IMG/VR virus record: IMGVR_UViG_3300017727_002076
Span: 1 to 36,477 of that record
Strand: one strand, 5' to 3'
DNA: 36,477 bases
From: a virus
Shown: in pieces, positions 27,795-35,311 of the stretch
Layout of the letters: each line of letters starts with the position of its first letter
How positions within the stretch are numbered: the stretch's first letter is position 1
Notes under the pieces: model-generated
Database searches by the model: none
Told to the model about the DNA's origin: nothing
The model's input: the letters and a program-made list of their open reading frames with translations, nothing else
Translations under genes and position numbers: made by a program

Positions 27795-29218
27795 TGTCAG
27801 ATAAACAAGTAGATGAAATTAACTTAAAAGACTTGTCGAAAAAAATTGCACAGTCTAGCGGTAATAAAAACGTTATTAAAGCCATGAAGCCAAGTGTTGA
27901 TAAAACGAAGAGCGATTTGGCTGCAATGCGTAAACGTTTGGATGCTTTGAAGGCAGGGTATGCTACAGAGAGTGTTGAAGAAGCTAATACTTATGTAGGC
28001 CAACGTGACAAGATGAAGATTGTTGATCGCAAGCCACATCCTGAGGGTGGTCATATTGTAACTTTGCAAACTAGAACTGGTAAAACTATCAAGCGGCGTT
28101 TGCATAAAGGTAAAGTTACTGATATGAATGAAGATCTACAGATTGATGAAGTTCTTGACACGCCAAAGGCAATGCAAAGTTATCGTGACAAAGCTAAGTA
28201 CAGTGCAGATCGTGCAGCAAGTTCTGCTGCAGCTAAAATTTTACGTGGTAAAGATAAAGACGGTAACAGAGCGGATCATTCTCCTGAAGTTAAAACTAGA
28301 GATAAACGTGCCAAGGGCTTAAAGATGGTAGATCGGAATGCTACACGTAAAGTATTTAAAGCTCTTCGCAAAGAAGAAACACAGATTGATGAAGCATCAA
28401 AAGAAGGCACAATCCGTATCATTGACTTAGGGCGTATGGGAAAAGGTAAAGGTTTCCAAGTACAACGTATGACCAAAGGTAAGTTTGTCGATCAAGGTAA
28501 GCCTTATAAATCTCAGAAAGATGCTGAGAAGGTAAGAAAAGATGGTCAACATTCTATGCAGTTTGAGGCTGCACCAAAAATCAAAGGTGATTGGCTAAAA
28601 AAAGAGCGTGAAAGAAATCGTGAGCATGATGCAGCGATGGGCCGTACAGCTACAGGGCGTAAGAAGCCAACACGTACTATGACTTCTACTCAGAAATCTT
28701 TGGCATCATTTCGTGAACAGATGGCAGAAGGTGGTATGAAGCGTATTGCTACTACACAATCAAATAAGATTGATCGCATGGCATCTGGTGATAAAAAAGG
28801 ACTAGAGACTTTCAAAAAGAAACCTACAGCTAAAGAAGCTTTCGAACCACACATGATGTATGATCCTAAGACAGGCAAGGGTTATAAGGCTGAGAAAGAA
28901 GCGGATCATTTACGTATGAAGAAAATGGGCTATACTCATGATAAGCCTGAGGTAAATGAAAAGTATAAGATTATGCACAAAACAATGTCTGCAGCATTAC
29001 AGCATGCTTACGATGAAGCTGAGAAAAAAGGCTATGAGGTTGACAAGGATGATATCGACAACAAGGTTGCAATGGGTCCAAGAAAACCATCATCAGGTAA
29101 AACAAACTCTTATAACTTAGGTCTATCTAAGAAAGGTAAGCCTGTAAAGCAAAAGCTACATGTCCAAGTGTACAACATGGATAATAAAGGCTATGAACTA
29201 AACATGTATGTGAGTTAA
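27794..29218 (+). CDS. Modular, Lys-rich virion internal protein, candidate polyprotein
   Basis: A protein of 474 residues built from basic modules separated by short acidic linkers: SVEEA (60-64), QIDEV (116-120), QIDEA (197-201), QFEAA (256-260), QMAEGG (309-314). The linkers fit the T4 gp21 prohead-protease consensus (I/L)xE followed by G/A at several places. Modules include a KH-like beta segment (KIVDRKPHPEGGHIVTLQTRTGKTIKRRL) and a helical RDKAKYSADRAASSAAAKILRGK unit. Proteolysis into several packaged peptides is possible but not shown. No family is recognised with certainty. Confidence 0.72.
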   Translation: MSDKQVDEINLKDLSKKIAQSSGNKNVIKAMKPSVDKTKSDLAAMRKRLDALKAGYATESVEEANTYVGQRDKMKIVDRKPHPEGGHIVTLQTRTGKTIKRRLHKGKVTDMNEDLQIDEVLDTPKAMQSYRDKAKYSADRAASSAAAKILRGKDKDGNRADHSPEVKTRDKRAKGLKMVDRNATRKVFKALRKEETQIDEASKEGTIRIIDLGRMGKGKGFQVQRMTKGKFVDQGKPYKSQKDAEKVRKDGQHSMQFEAAPKIKGDWLKKERERNREHDAAMGRTATGRKKPTRTMTSTQKSLASFREQMAEGGMKRIATTQSNKIDRMASGDKKGLETFKKKPTAKEAFEPHMMYDPKTGKGYKAEKEADHLRMKKMGYTHDKPEVNEKYKIMHKTMSAALQHAYDEAEKKGYEVDKDDIDNKVAMGPRKPSSGKTNSYNLGLSKKGKPVKQKLHVQVYNMDNKGYELNMYVS

Positions 29219-29221
29219 GGT

Positions 29222-29530
29222 ATGAAAACATTTAAGACATTCTTAGAAGAAAAAGATCCTAGACTTGCACGTGCAGGTGTATCAGGGTTTAATAAACCTA
29301 AAGGCACACCAAGTCATCCTACTAAGTCGCATATTGTTGTGGCTAAATCAGGTGGGCAAGTAAAGACAATCCGTTTTGGTGAGCAAGGTGCAAGCACTGC
29401 AGGAGATCCGAAGGCAGGTGAGTCTGACAAGATGAAAAAGAAGCGCAAATCATTTAAGGCTAGACATGCTAAGAATATTGCAAAAGGTAAAATGTCTGCT
29501 GCTTATTGGGCTGACAAGGTTAAGTGGTAA
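29222..29530 (+). CDS. Basic conserved phage protein with capsid-targeting-like start
   Basis: A protein of 102 residues. MKTFKTFLEEKDPRLARAG is close to the T4 internal-protein start MKTYQEFIAE, followed by GTPSHPTKSHIVVAKSGGQVKTIRFGEQGASTAG and KSFKARHAKNIAKGKMSAAYWADKVKW. The second block is a motif set I associate with a small protein widespread in marine T4-like phages. The high Lys/Arg/His content fits DNA contact inside the capsid. The function is inferred. Confidence 0.75.
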   Translation: MKTFKTFLEEKDPRLARAGVSGFNKPKGTPSHPTKSHIVVAKSGGQVKTIRFGEQGASTAGDPKAGESDKMKKKRKSFKARHAKNIAKGKMSAAYWADKVKW

Positions 29531-29537
29531 AATAAAA

Positions 29538-29816
29538 ATGGCAGAGACAACAGGCAAAAGATTAGATCGAATCGAAGAAAAACTAGATAAAATGGGTGAA
29601 GTACTTGTCACTCTTGCTAGGTTCGAAGAAAAGATGGATGCATATAATGATTATAGGCAAAACTCATGGGAACGTATGAACAAGTTCTCTGAGAAGCTAG
29701 ATAGAATTGAAAAAACTGTAGACGATAATGCACGTACAGTTCACACTATAAACAAGCTGTTCTGGGTAGTATTAATTGCTATTGCAGGATCAATCGCCGC
29801 TCAACTTATGGTTTAA
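29538..29816 (+). CDS. Coiled-coil protein with C-terminal membrane anchor (XhlA-like topology)
   Basis: A protein of 92 residues. ATG at 29538 gives the start MAETTGKRLDRIEEKLDKM. A coiled coil (RLDRIEEKLDKMGEVLVTL, EKLDRIEKTVDD) is followed by one C-terminal transmembrane helix (LFWVVLIAIAGSIAAQLMV). The topology resembles haemolysin XhlA-type, holin-associated phage proteins. A role in lysis or virion-membrane contact is possible. Confidence 0.68.
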   Translation: MAETTGKRLDRIEEKLDKMGEVLVTLARFEEKMDAYNDYRQNSWERMNKFSEKLDRIEKTVDDNARTVHTINKLFWVVLIAIAGSIAAQLMV

Positions 29817-29826
29817 GGAGAAACAA

Positions 29827-30630
29827 ATGGGCAATGTAACATCGAAGTTGATTGAGGCGTATGCAGAAGTCAACGAAAAAAAGAAAATGGACCCTGTAGG
29901 GCAAGCTGATGCAGATATCGATAACGATGGTGATGTAGATAAGTCTGATAAATATCTGCACAATCGTAGAAAAGCTGTTAAGAAAGCTATGAAGGATGAC
30001 GAAATGAATGAAGCATATGAAGCTGTCTGTAAAGAAATGAAAAAAATGCATGACGAAGGTTATGGCAAAAAGGCTATCATGGCAAAATATAAGCACATGG
30101 AAATGGCAACTGTTGAGAAACTATATGCTCAAACATGTGGCACAAGAGAAGAAGTCGAAGAGGATAGCAAAGCTGCACTTGCCAAGAAGTTAGCAAAGGC
30201 TTCTGCACCTTCTGAGAAGGGTAAGAAAGCTGTCACTTTGAAGAAAGCTCCTTTTGATATTCCCAAAGAAGAAAAGAATGAAGAAGAAATCATTATGAAT
30301 CCTAAGAAAGATAAAGATAAGAAGGCCAGCGCTGAAACAATGAATACTGAATCTGTTCTACCACCTGTATATACACGTATCATGGAAAATCGTGCAAAGC
30401 AGATGAAAGGCGCAACACCACCTGAAGGAATGATGGACAACTCTAAGTCATCTAAGGGTGCAATGGATATGGTTAATCAACCAAAAGAGATTAACGATGA
30501 TGACGAAAAAGGTCATGAAGATGCAAGCAAAGCAGGTAGAGTTGGACCAAGTGCCAAAGCACGTCCTGCTGATAATATGAAAGGTGACAAGAAGGTAATC
30601 CCTTCTGCAACCCCAATGAAAGGAAAGTAA
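29827..30630 (+). CDS. Virion-internal-like protein with calcium-loop (dockerin/EF-hand-like) segment
   Basis: A protein of 267 residues. ATG at 29827 is 6 bases after AAGGAG. The start MGNVTSKLIEAYAEVNEKK has a possible protease site after KLIE. ADADIDNDGDVDKSDKYLHNRRKAV contains a DxDxDGxxxxxD calcium loop. Helical segments (VCKEMKKMHDEGYGKKAIMAKYKHM) and a Lys/Glu-rich, low-complexity C-terminal half follow. It fits the family of packaged internal proteins in this cluster. No named family. Confidence 0.7.
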   Translation: MGNVTSKLIEAYAEVNEKKKMDPVGQADADIDNDGDVDKSDKYLHNRRKAVKKAMKDDEMNEAYEAVCKEMKKMHDEGYGKKAIMAKYKHMEMATVEKLYAQTCGTREEVEEDSKAALAKKLAKASAPSEKGKKAVTLKKAPFDIPKEEKNEEEIIMNPKKDKDKKASAETMNTESVLPPVYTRIMENRAKQMKGATPPEGMMDNSKSSKGAMDMVNQPKEINDDDEKGHEDASKAGRVGPSAKARPADNMKGDKKVIPSATPMKGK

Positions 30631-31038
30631 ATGATTAAAGCTCCAAAATGGTGTAGTGATGCAGTTCCTGTGGCTTCAAAAGGTTGGGTAAGTCCTAAGG
30701 GGGAACTAATGTCTTCCTCTAGATTTACTCAGGCGCAAGTAGATGAGTGGTACGGTACTATTGAAACTACTGCAGAAGAAGATATCCAAGAAGTGTTTGT
30801 TGCTGCTGATGATAAAGCTACTGTAGAGGGTAAGTGGGATGCTGCTGAAATGGATATGGCAAGCTTTGCGGCTGTATCTAAGGATGCAATGTCTTATGAT
30901 CACACTGATGAGGAAGACCTAGAAGCAATGACTAAACTAGAGTTAGAACTTCTAGGGCGTGAACATGGTGTCGAGTTAGATCGTCGCAAGTCAAAGGCTA
31001 CTTTAGTTGAACAGATGAAAGATTTGATGTCTAAATAA
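30631..31038 (+). CDS. Hypothetical protein with SAP/HeH-like C-terminal domain
   Basis: A protein of 135 residues. The N-terminus (IKAPKWCSDAVPVASKGWVSPKGELM) is beta-like, and the centre is acidic. The C-terminus (MTKLELELLGREHGVELDRRKSKATLVEQMKDL) has the helix-extended-helix pattern of SAP/HeH DNA-binding domains, with LGREHGVELDRRKSKATLV at its core. It starts immediately after the preceding stop. A role in head or DNA binding is likely in this virion cluster. Confidence 0.7.
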   Translation: MIKAPKWCSDAVPVASKGWVSPKGELMSSSRFTQAQVDEWYGTIETTAEEDIQEVFVAADDKATVEGKWDAAEMDMASFAAVSKDAMSYDHTDEEDLEAMTKLELELLGREHGVELDRRKSKATLVEQMKDLMSK

Positions 31039-31068
31039 AATCAATAAGGATTTTTATTTGGATGAGCA

Positions 31069-31437
31069 ATGAAACTATTTGAAACACTAGATGATAGCAA
31101 TATACTATTATATGCTGCTAAACATTATTATAAACCAAATGTAATAGACGCTGATGAGTTTTATGATGATCTTAAGAGATTCATGTACTTGAAGCGTCTA
31201 TTAAATCGTTATCATAATACAGGTGAGTTATCTGAAAGGCTTATATTAAATCATTTGATAGTTATATTTAATGTGTTTGATATTAACCCATCTTTAAAAA
31301 TGCTAGAGTATCATATGGAAAATAAATATTGGTCTACAATAAAGCCTTTTCTAATATTCTTAAGGCATATAAGAAATGAAGAATACACTGAGATAGAGAT
31401 GGATAAAACAGTAATAGAAAGACTGAGGGAAATATAA
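31069..31437 (+). CDS. Hypothetical phage protein (DUF7207-like)
   Basis: A protein of 122 residues. LLYAAKHYYKPNVIDADEFYDDLKRFMYLKRLLNRYHNTGELSERLILNHLIVIFNVF matches a helical protein recurrent in T4-like marine phages, which I recall as DUF7207. All-helical and soluble, with no catalytic motif. It overlaps the next gene by one base (TAATG). Location among virion genes suggests a head-assembly role, not established. Confidence 0.75.
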   Translation: MKLFETLDDSNILLYAAKHYYKPNVIDADEFYDDLKRFMYLKRLLNRYHNTGELSERLILNHLIVIFNVFDINPSLKMLEYHMENKYWSTIKPFLIFLRHIRNEEYTEIEMDKTVIERLREI

Positions 31438-32036
31438 TGGGTATCATCAAAAGAGCAGGTGATCTGGTATACACCTTCAGGTTTTTACGATTGCTTACTA
31501 CATCATTCGAAGATACAGAAGCGTTTAAGTTAGGCATCATTGACAAGGACGGTAAGAGGCAAAAGTCTTTTACTCTCGACAACATGGAAGATAGAGATAA
31601 CTATCGTAACTACTACACACCGTTTCATAGACTTGTCTTCAATATAAAAAAGATTATGGCAAAGGCACCAGGGGGTGGTAGTAAACTTGCTTCCTATGCG
31701 GCTGCACTATTTCTTCTCAAAGAAAAGTTTAGTATGCCTCAGGGTAAGATCATAGAAGCTTTAGATGTTCTTAACATAGATGAGACAGACTTTTTGACAG
31801 AGCACAGTGAATGGTTTGTATTGGAAGATAATAGACTATCGCCCGGGTCATATAAAGTCTTGACTAGTAAACTAATCAATGATACAATGGATGAAATGGT
31901 CAACGCTAGAGATAAGGTTAGAGTTAGTAATGACTGTTATCCTATAGGAGAAATCTTTGGTATAAATATATACGAGGTTACTCATATGAGAACCAACAAA
32001 AGTATTTACGTGTCGGTGGGAGAACTAGCACGATGA
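31437..32036 (+). CDS. Conserved phage protein, 199 aa
   Basis: MGIIKRAGDLVYTFRFLRLLTTSFEDTEAFKLGIIDKDGKR at the start and SKLASYAAALFLLKEKFSM / IIEALDVLNIDETDFL in the middle make a helical N-terminal part. The C-terminus (CYPIGEIFGINIYEVTHMRTNKSIYVSV) is beta-like. The pattern resembles a conserved hypothetical protein of marine T4-like phages. Function unknown. It overlaps the next ORF by 4 bases. Confidence 0.74.
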   Translation: MGIIKRAGDLVYTFRFLRLLTTSFEDTEAFKLGIIDKDGKRQKSFTLDNMEDRDNYRNYYTPFHRLVFNIKKIMAKAPGGGSKLASYAAALFLLKEKFSMPQGKIIEALDVLNIDETDFLTEHSEWFVLEDNRLSPGSYKVLTSKLINDTMDEMVNARDKVRVSNDCYPIGEIFGINIYEVTHMRTNKSIYVSVGELAR

Positions 32037-32233
32037 AAGAAGAAGCAATGACAACTGCAGATGCAGGTATTCCACAGGACACCAAGAACATGGGTCCAAG
32101 GGCTAGATTGCCTATGAATATACTGAGGCGCAAAATAGGTCTGCCAATAAATGTGACAGATCGTAGACGTAAAAAGGATAAAACTCCTAGACTGCTAAAA
32201 CAGTTTAGGCAGCATGTATATCAAAATGGCTAA
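32033..32233 (+). CDS. Small basic protein, 66 aa
   Basis: The region after TTADAGIPQDTKNMGPRARLPMNILRRKIG is strongly basic (VTDRRRKKDKTPRLLKQFRQHV). The TTADAGIP.DTKNMGP opening looks like a conserved phage motif, so the ATG at 32048 is a possible shorter start. DNA- or capsid-binding is likely by charge. It overlaps the i-spanin start. Confidence 0.66.
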   Translation: MKEEAMTTADAGIPQDTKNMGPRARLPMNILRRKIGLPINVTDRRRKKDKTPRLLKQFRQHVYQNG

Positions 32234-32645
32234 GTTATATTTAATTATTATTGTTATGGGTTTGTTGAGTGGTGTGGGTTATGGTGCCTACAACTATTAC
32301 TTATGGTCAGAACAAACCATATCAACTCTCAGAGAGAACAACGTAAAGCTTAAATCTGCTGCAGAAACTTTACAGGCAACTGTAGAGAGAATACAGGCAG
32401 ATCAAAAGAAAAATGAGCAGCTAAATAAAGATTTGACCAAGAGACTACAGCAATCGCAACAACACCTTGACAAGCTTAGAGGTGTGTTTGCTAAAATCGA
32501 TTTGACTATGGAGGCATTAACAAATGCACAAGGACTTGAAGACAGAGTTGACAATGCAGTCAACAAACTTATTGGACGTATCGAAAGTGAAACTACCCCT
32601 CCTTCTGATGATGCCGCTCCTGCTGATGGGGTGTCTGGGCAGTAG
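32226..32645 (+). CDS. i-spanin-like inner membrane protein
   Basis: A protein of 139 residues. ATG at 32226 gives a single N-terminal transmembrane helix (YLIIIVMGLLSGVGYGAYNYYL) followed by a long periplasmic coiled coil (TISTLRENNVKLKSAAETLQATVERIQADQKKNEQ). This is the topology of Rz/i-spanins, which with an outer-membrane partner fuse the two membranes at lysis. The downstream gene starts inside it in another frame and encodes a lipoprotein, the usual spanin pairing. A start at 32214 would add 4 residues. Confidence 0.8.
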   Translation: MAKLYLIIIVMGLLSGVGYGAYNYYLWSEQTISTLRENNVKLKSAAETLQATVERIQADQKKNEQLNKDLTKRLQQSQQHLDKLRGVFAKIDLTMEALTNAQGLEDRVDNAVNKLIGRIESETTPPSDDAAPADGVSGQ

Positions 32646-32961
32646 AGCACCTGAAGCTGAAGTTGTTCTTCAGACTGAATACGCCAAACAAAATATTCCT
32701 ATTCAAGAAAGACCAAAAGCGGTACAGTTTCCACCTGTCGATTGGTATGTTGTCACAGAAGATAACCTAGAAGAAAAACTAGCAGAACTAGAGCAAAAAA
32801 CTGGTAATGTAGTTTTCTTTGCTATTACTCCAAAAGGATATGAAAACCTAGCACTTGGTATTGCTGAGATGCGTAGGTATATCAAGGATACACAAGCTAT
32901 CATTGGATACTACGAAGACGCTTTAGCAGAAGAACCTAAAGAGGAAACCATAACTGAATAA
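32587..32961 (+). CDS. o-spanin-like lipoprotein
   Basis: A protein of 124 residues. The GTG at 32587 gives KLPLLLMMPLLLMGC, a short lipoprotein signal with lipobox LMGC (Cys16 lipidated). The mature part has a Pro-rich stretch (NIPIQERPKAVQFPPVD) and a helical C-terminal half. It starts inside the i-spanin gene in the +1 frame (59-base overlap) and extends beyond it, the Rz/Rz1-like overlapped architecture. Longer upstream starts (ATG 32524 or 32554) would put residues before the signal and are less likely. It is longer than lambda Rz1, which is 60 residues. Confidence 0.78.
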   Translation: MKLPLLLMMPLLLMGCLGSRAPEAEVVLQTEYAKQNIPIQERPKAVQFPPVDWYVVTEDNLEEKLAELEQKTGNVVFFAITPKGYENLALGIAEMRRYIKDTQAIIGYYEDALAEEPKEETITE

Positions 32962-34307
32962 TGAGATATTGTGGCATTAGTGGTGGTTTACATAATGCAG
33001 CTATAGCATTTGTAGAAGAAAATGGCGATTTAGGTTTTGTTGGAGAAAGCGAAAGATTTTCTAAAAGAAAAAATGATCCAACACTTCATTGGAAACTCAT
33101 AGACATGATATCGAAAAAAGATTCTGTGACTTGGTATGAAGATCCAAGTCTTAGAAAGAATCATTTGTATGTTAAAGAATATACTATTCAGGATATCGAA
33201 ACTCAAGTAAACACAAAAGTTGGTTGCATGACACATCACGAAAGTCATGCTGCATCTTCATACTATACAAGACCTTGGAGTTCAAGTGAAGATACTGTAA
33301 TGTTGAATATTGATGGGGCCGGTGAATATCAATCAGCAACAATATTTGACCACAACTTTAATCTATTACACGAAGAGGTTATACCAAAATCTATTGGTGG
33401 AGTATACGCTATGGCAACAAAGGCATTAGGTTATAAACCTTTAGAAGAAGAATATATCGTGATGGGGATGGCTAGTTTTGGCGAACCTTTTGATGTTGAT
33501 GTTACAAATGTTGAACTCTTAAAAAGTATAAAAAAAGAAAATGCTGCTGCTACAGTGCAAAAGTGGGCAGAACAAGAAATACTTAGACTAGCAAAGATTG
33601 CTAGAAAATATGGAAGCAAGCTTTGCTATGCAGGGGGTGTTGCACAAAACGTTGTTGCCAATTCTTTAGTTCGTGATTTGTTCGATGATATGTGGATAGC
33701 AATAAACCCTACGGATGGTGGTGGGGCTTTAGGTGCTGCTGCTAGAAGCTATGCTTTAGCCACAGGTAAAGACAAAATAAACTGGATAGATCCTTATCTA
33801 GGGTTTGAAAATGTATCTGATGTAAATCCAAAAAGAATTGTTGATATATTACTAAAAAATGCAATGTGTGGAGTTATTCATGGGAAAGCTGAGTTTGGAC
33901 CTAGAGCATTAGGAAATCGGAGTTTCTTGGCTAACCCTATATATGATATAAAAGATACTGTTAATAGGGTAAAGCGGAGAGAAGTTTTTAGACCATTCGC
34001 TCCTGCTATACTAGAAGAGTTTGCTGATGAATATTTTGAGGGTCCAATGAACGAGTACATGCAATACGTTTCAAAAGCAAAACATGACTATGAATCAGTG
34101 ACTCATGTTGATGGAACTGCTAGAGTTCAGATTGTAAGAAAAGATTGTAGATCTATCATAAGACCTATATTAGAAGAATTTTATGAACGTACAAAAGTTC
34201 CTATGTTACTAAACACTTCCCTTAATGTTAGAGGAAAGCCTATCTGTAATAATCGTTATGATGGTGTGCTATTTGAAAACACATACAAAGTTAAGGTTTT
34301 TGGATGA
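32961..34307 (+). CDS. Carbamoyltransferase (NodU/CmcH family)
   Basis: A protein of 448 residues. It transfers carbamoyl from carbamoyl phosphate through carbamoyladenylate to a sugar or other hydroxyl. Family blocks present are MRYCGISGGLHNAAIAFVEENG, GCMTHHESHAASSYY (88-102), INPTDGGGALGAAARSYAL, HGKAEFGPRALGNRSFLANP, REVFRPFAPAILEE and LNTSLNVRGKPI. Length is below the 550-600 of typical cellular members. It may decorate a surface glycan made with the KDO and uronate genes, or modify DNA; neither is shown. It starts on the last base of the o-spanin stop (TAATG) and overlaps the next gene by 4 bases. Confidence 0.9.
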   Translation: MRYCGISGGLHNAAIAFVEENGDLGFVGESERFSKRKNDPTLHWKLIDMISKKDSVTWYEDPSLRKNHLYVKEYTIQDIETQVNTKVGCMTHHESHAASSYYTRPWSSSEDTVMLNIDGAGEYQSATIFDHNFNLLHEEVIPKSIGGVYAMATKALGYKPLEEEYIVMGMASFGEPFDVDVTNVELLKSIKKENAAATVQKWAEQEILRLAKIARKYGSKLCYAGGVAQNVVANSLVRDLFDDMWIAINPTDGGGALGAAARSYALATGKDKINWIDPYLGFENVSDVNPKRIVDILLKNAMCGVIHGKAEFGPRALGNRSFLANPIYDIKDTVNRVKRREVFRPFAPAILEEFADEYFEGPMNEYMQYVSKAKHDYESVTHVDGTARVQIVRKDCRSIIRPILEEFYERTKVPMLLNTSLNVRGKPICNNRYDGVLFENTYKVKVFG

Positions 34308-35173
34308 TATTTTTTAATGGCTGTAGTTTCACATTCGGTGAAAAATATCGTGTGGGAATAAAAAATTTTGAAACGGAATACGAAAAAGTTGCTCAGCATC
34401 GAGGTAGATATTCAGTCGCATTAACATCAAAATTTAAGATGGAAGAATTTAATATTTCGTGTTCTGGAAAATGTAATAAAAGTATAGTCGATGAAACTAT
34501 TACGTATTTATTATGGGCATTGTCTCCTGATTCAGAATATGAAATACCTAGTAAGATTATATTACAGACTACAGACTTTTATAGAACATATGTTCCCGCT
34601 CCAGGGTTTCATACACACCATCGCATCAACGATTTAGAAGGTCAGCTTTCATGGGCGGGTAAGTATCGAAAGCTTATGATACATGCTGCAATGAAACAGC
34701 ATATGGAATATTATGGTTCACCTACTGAGTCCACAGCTTTGACAACACAGTATATCAATCCTCATACAAATCAAATAAGCGTAGATCGTAGAACTTGTGG
34801 TGATCACACTGGAACACATATGAGGTTTGAATTCGCCAAAAGTTTTTTACACTTACAACAAATATGTGAATCTAATGACATACCACTAGTTATTATGAAC
34901 TATTATCCTATCGGAAAAGATTTTTTTGAAGACCCATTATTCAAACTAATAAATTTAGATAACTGGTTACTTGAAGATCCTTTTGAAACTGGATTATATG
35001 AGCACTTAGAACACGAATGCTTTACTAAGTGTGAAGATAACTATCATTGGGAATCAGATGCTCATGCATATCAGGCAGATATATTAGAAGACTTTATAAA
35101 AAATAGAACTAAGATAAAAGTTAGAACTGATATCCGTATGAACACTGAAGAAATAATTTACGATTATACATAA
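34304..35173 (+). CDS. SGNH-hydrolase-like protein
   Basis: A protein of 289 residues. MIFFNGCSFTFGEKY is a block I motif (GCS in place of GDS, Ser8). DNYHWESDAHAYQADIL near the C-terminus supplies a DxH-type catalytic end. IPLVIMNYYPIG forms the central strand. SGNH enzymes are esterases or acyl/acetyl hydrolases and transferases. It is co-transcribed with the carbamoyltransferase through a 4-base overlap, so both may act on one glycan. Low conservation leaves the exact activity open. Confidence 0.68.
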   Translation: MIFFNGCSFTFGEKYRVGIKNFETEYEKVAQHRGRYSVALTSKFKMEEFNISCSGKCNKSIVDETITYLLWALSPDSEYEIPSKIILQTTDFYRTYVPAPGFHTHHRINDLEGQLSWAGKYRKLMIHAAMKQHMEYYGSPTESTALTTQYINPHTNQISVDRRTCGDHTGTHMRFEFAKSFLHLQQICESNDIPLVIMNYYPIGKDFFEDPLFKLINLDNWLLEDPFETGLYEHLEHECFTKCEDNYHWESDAHAYQADILEDFIKNRTKIKVRTDIRMNTEEIIYDYT

Positions 35174-35201
35174 AAATATTATTTTTTATTACAATATGTA
35201 G

Positions 35202-35230
35202 TTGCAAGATTCTTTCTTTTACTATATACT
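35202..35230 (+). promoter_or_regulatory. Sigma70-like promoter TTGCAA-N17-TATACT
   Basis: TTGCAA at 35202-35207, a 17-base spacer, TATACT at 35225-35230, in the only AT-rich gap at this end. The expected start is about 35237, giving a leader of about 75 bases before the reductase ATG. Variant -35, so moderate confidence. Confidence 0.55.
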
Positions 35231-35255
35231 ACACCAATCAGAAAAAACAAATTAG

Positions 35256-35280
35256 ACTGCTAGTTATACGGACTAGCGGT
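35256..35280 (+). promoter_or_regulatory. Leader hairpin before the ribonucleotide reductase gene
   Basis: A 9-bp stem (35256-35264 with 35272-35280, one G-U pair) and a 7-base loop lie in the 5' leader. No T run follows, so it is not a normal terminator. No cobalamin-riboswitch box is visible. It could affect message stability or translation. Confidence 0.45.
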
Positions 35281-35311
35281 ATTAACAACTATTTACTTAA
35301 AGAGGTGCTAG

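Noticed and set aside
35174-35311. Cobalamin riboswitch before the class II reductase
   Set aside because: The gap is too short and no B12-box-like sequence or multi-helix fold is visible; only a single hairpin.
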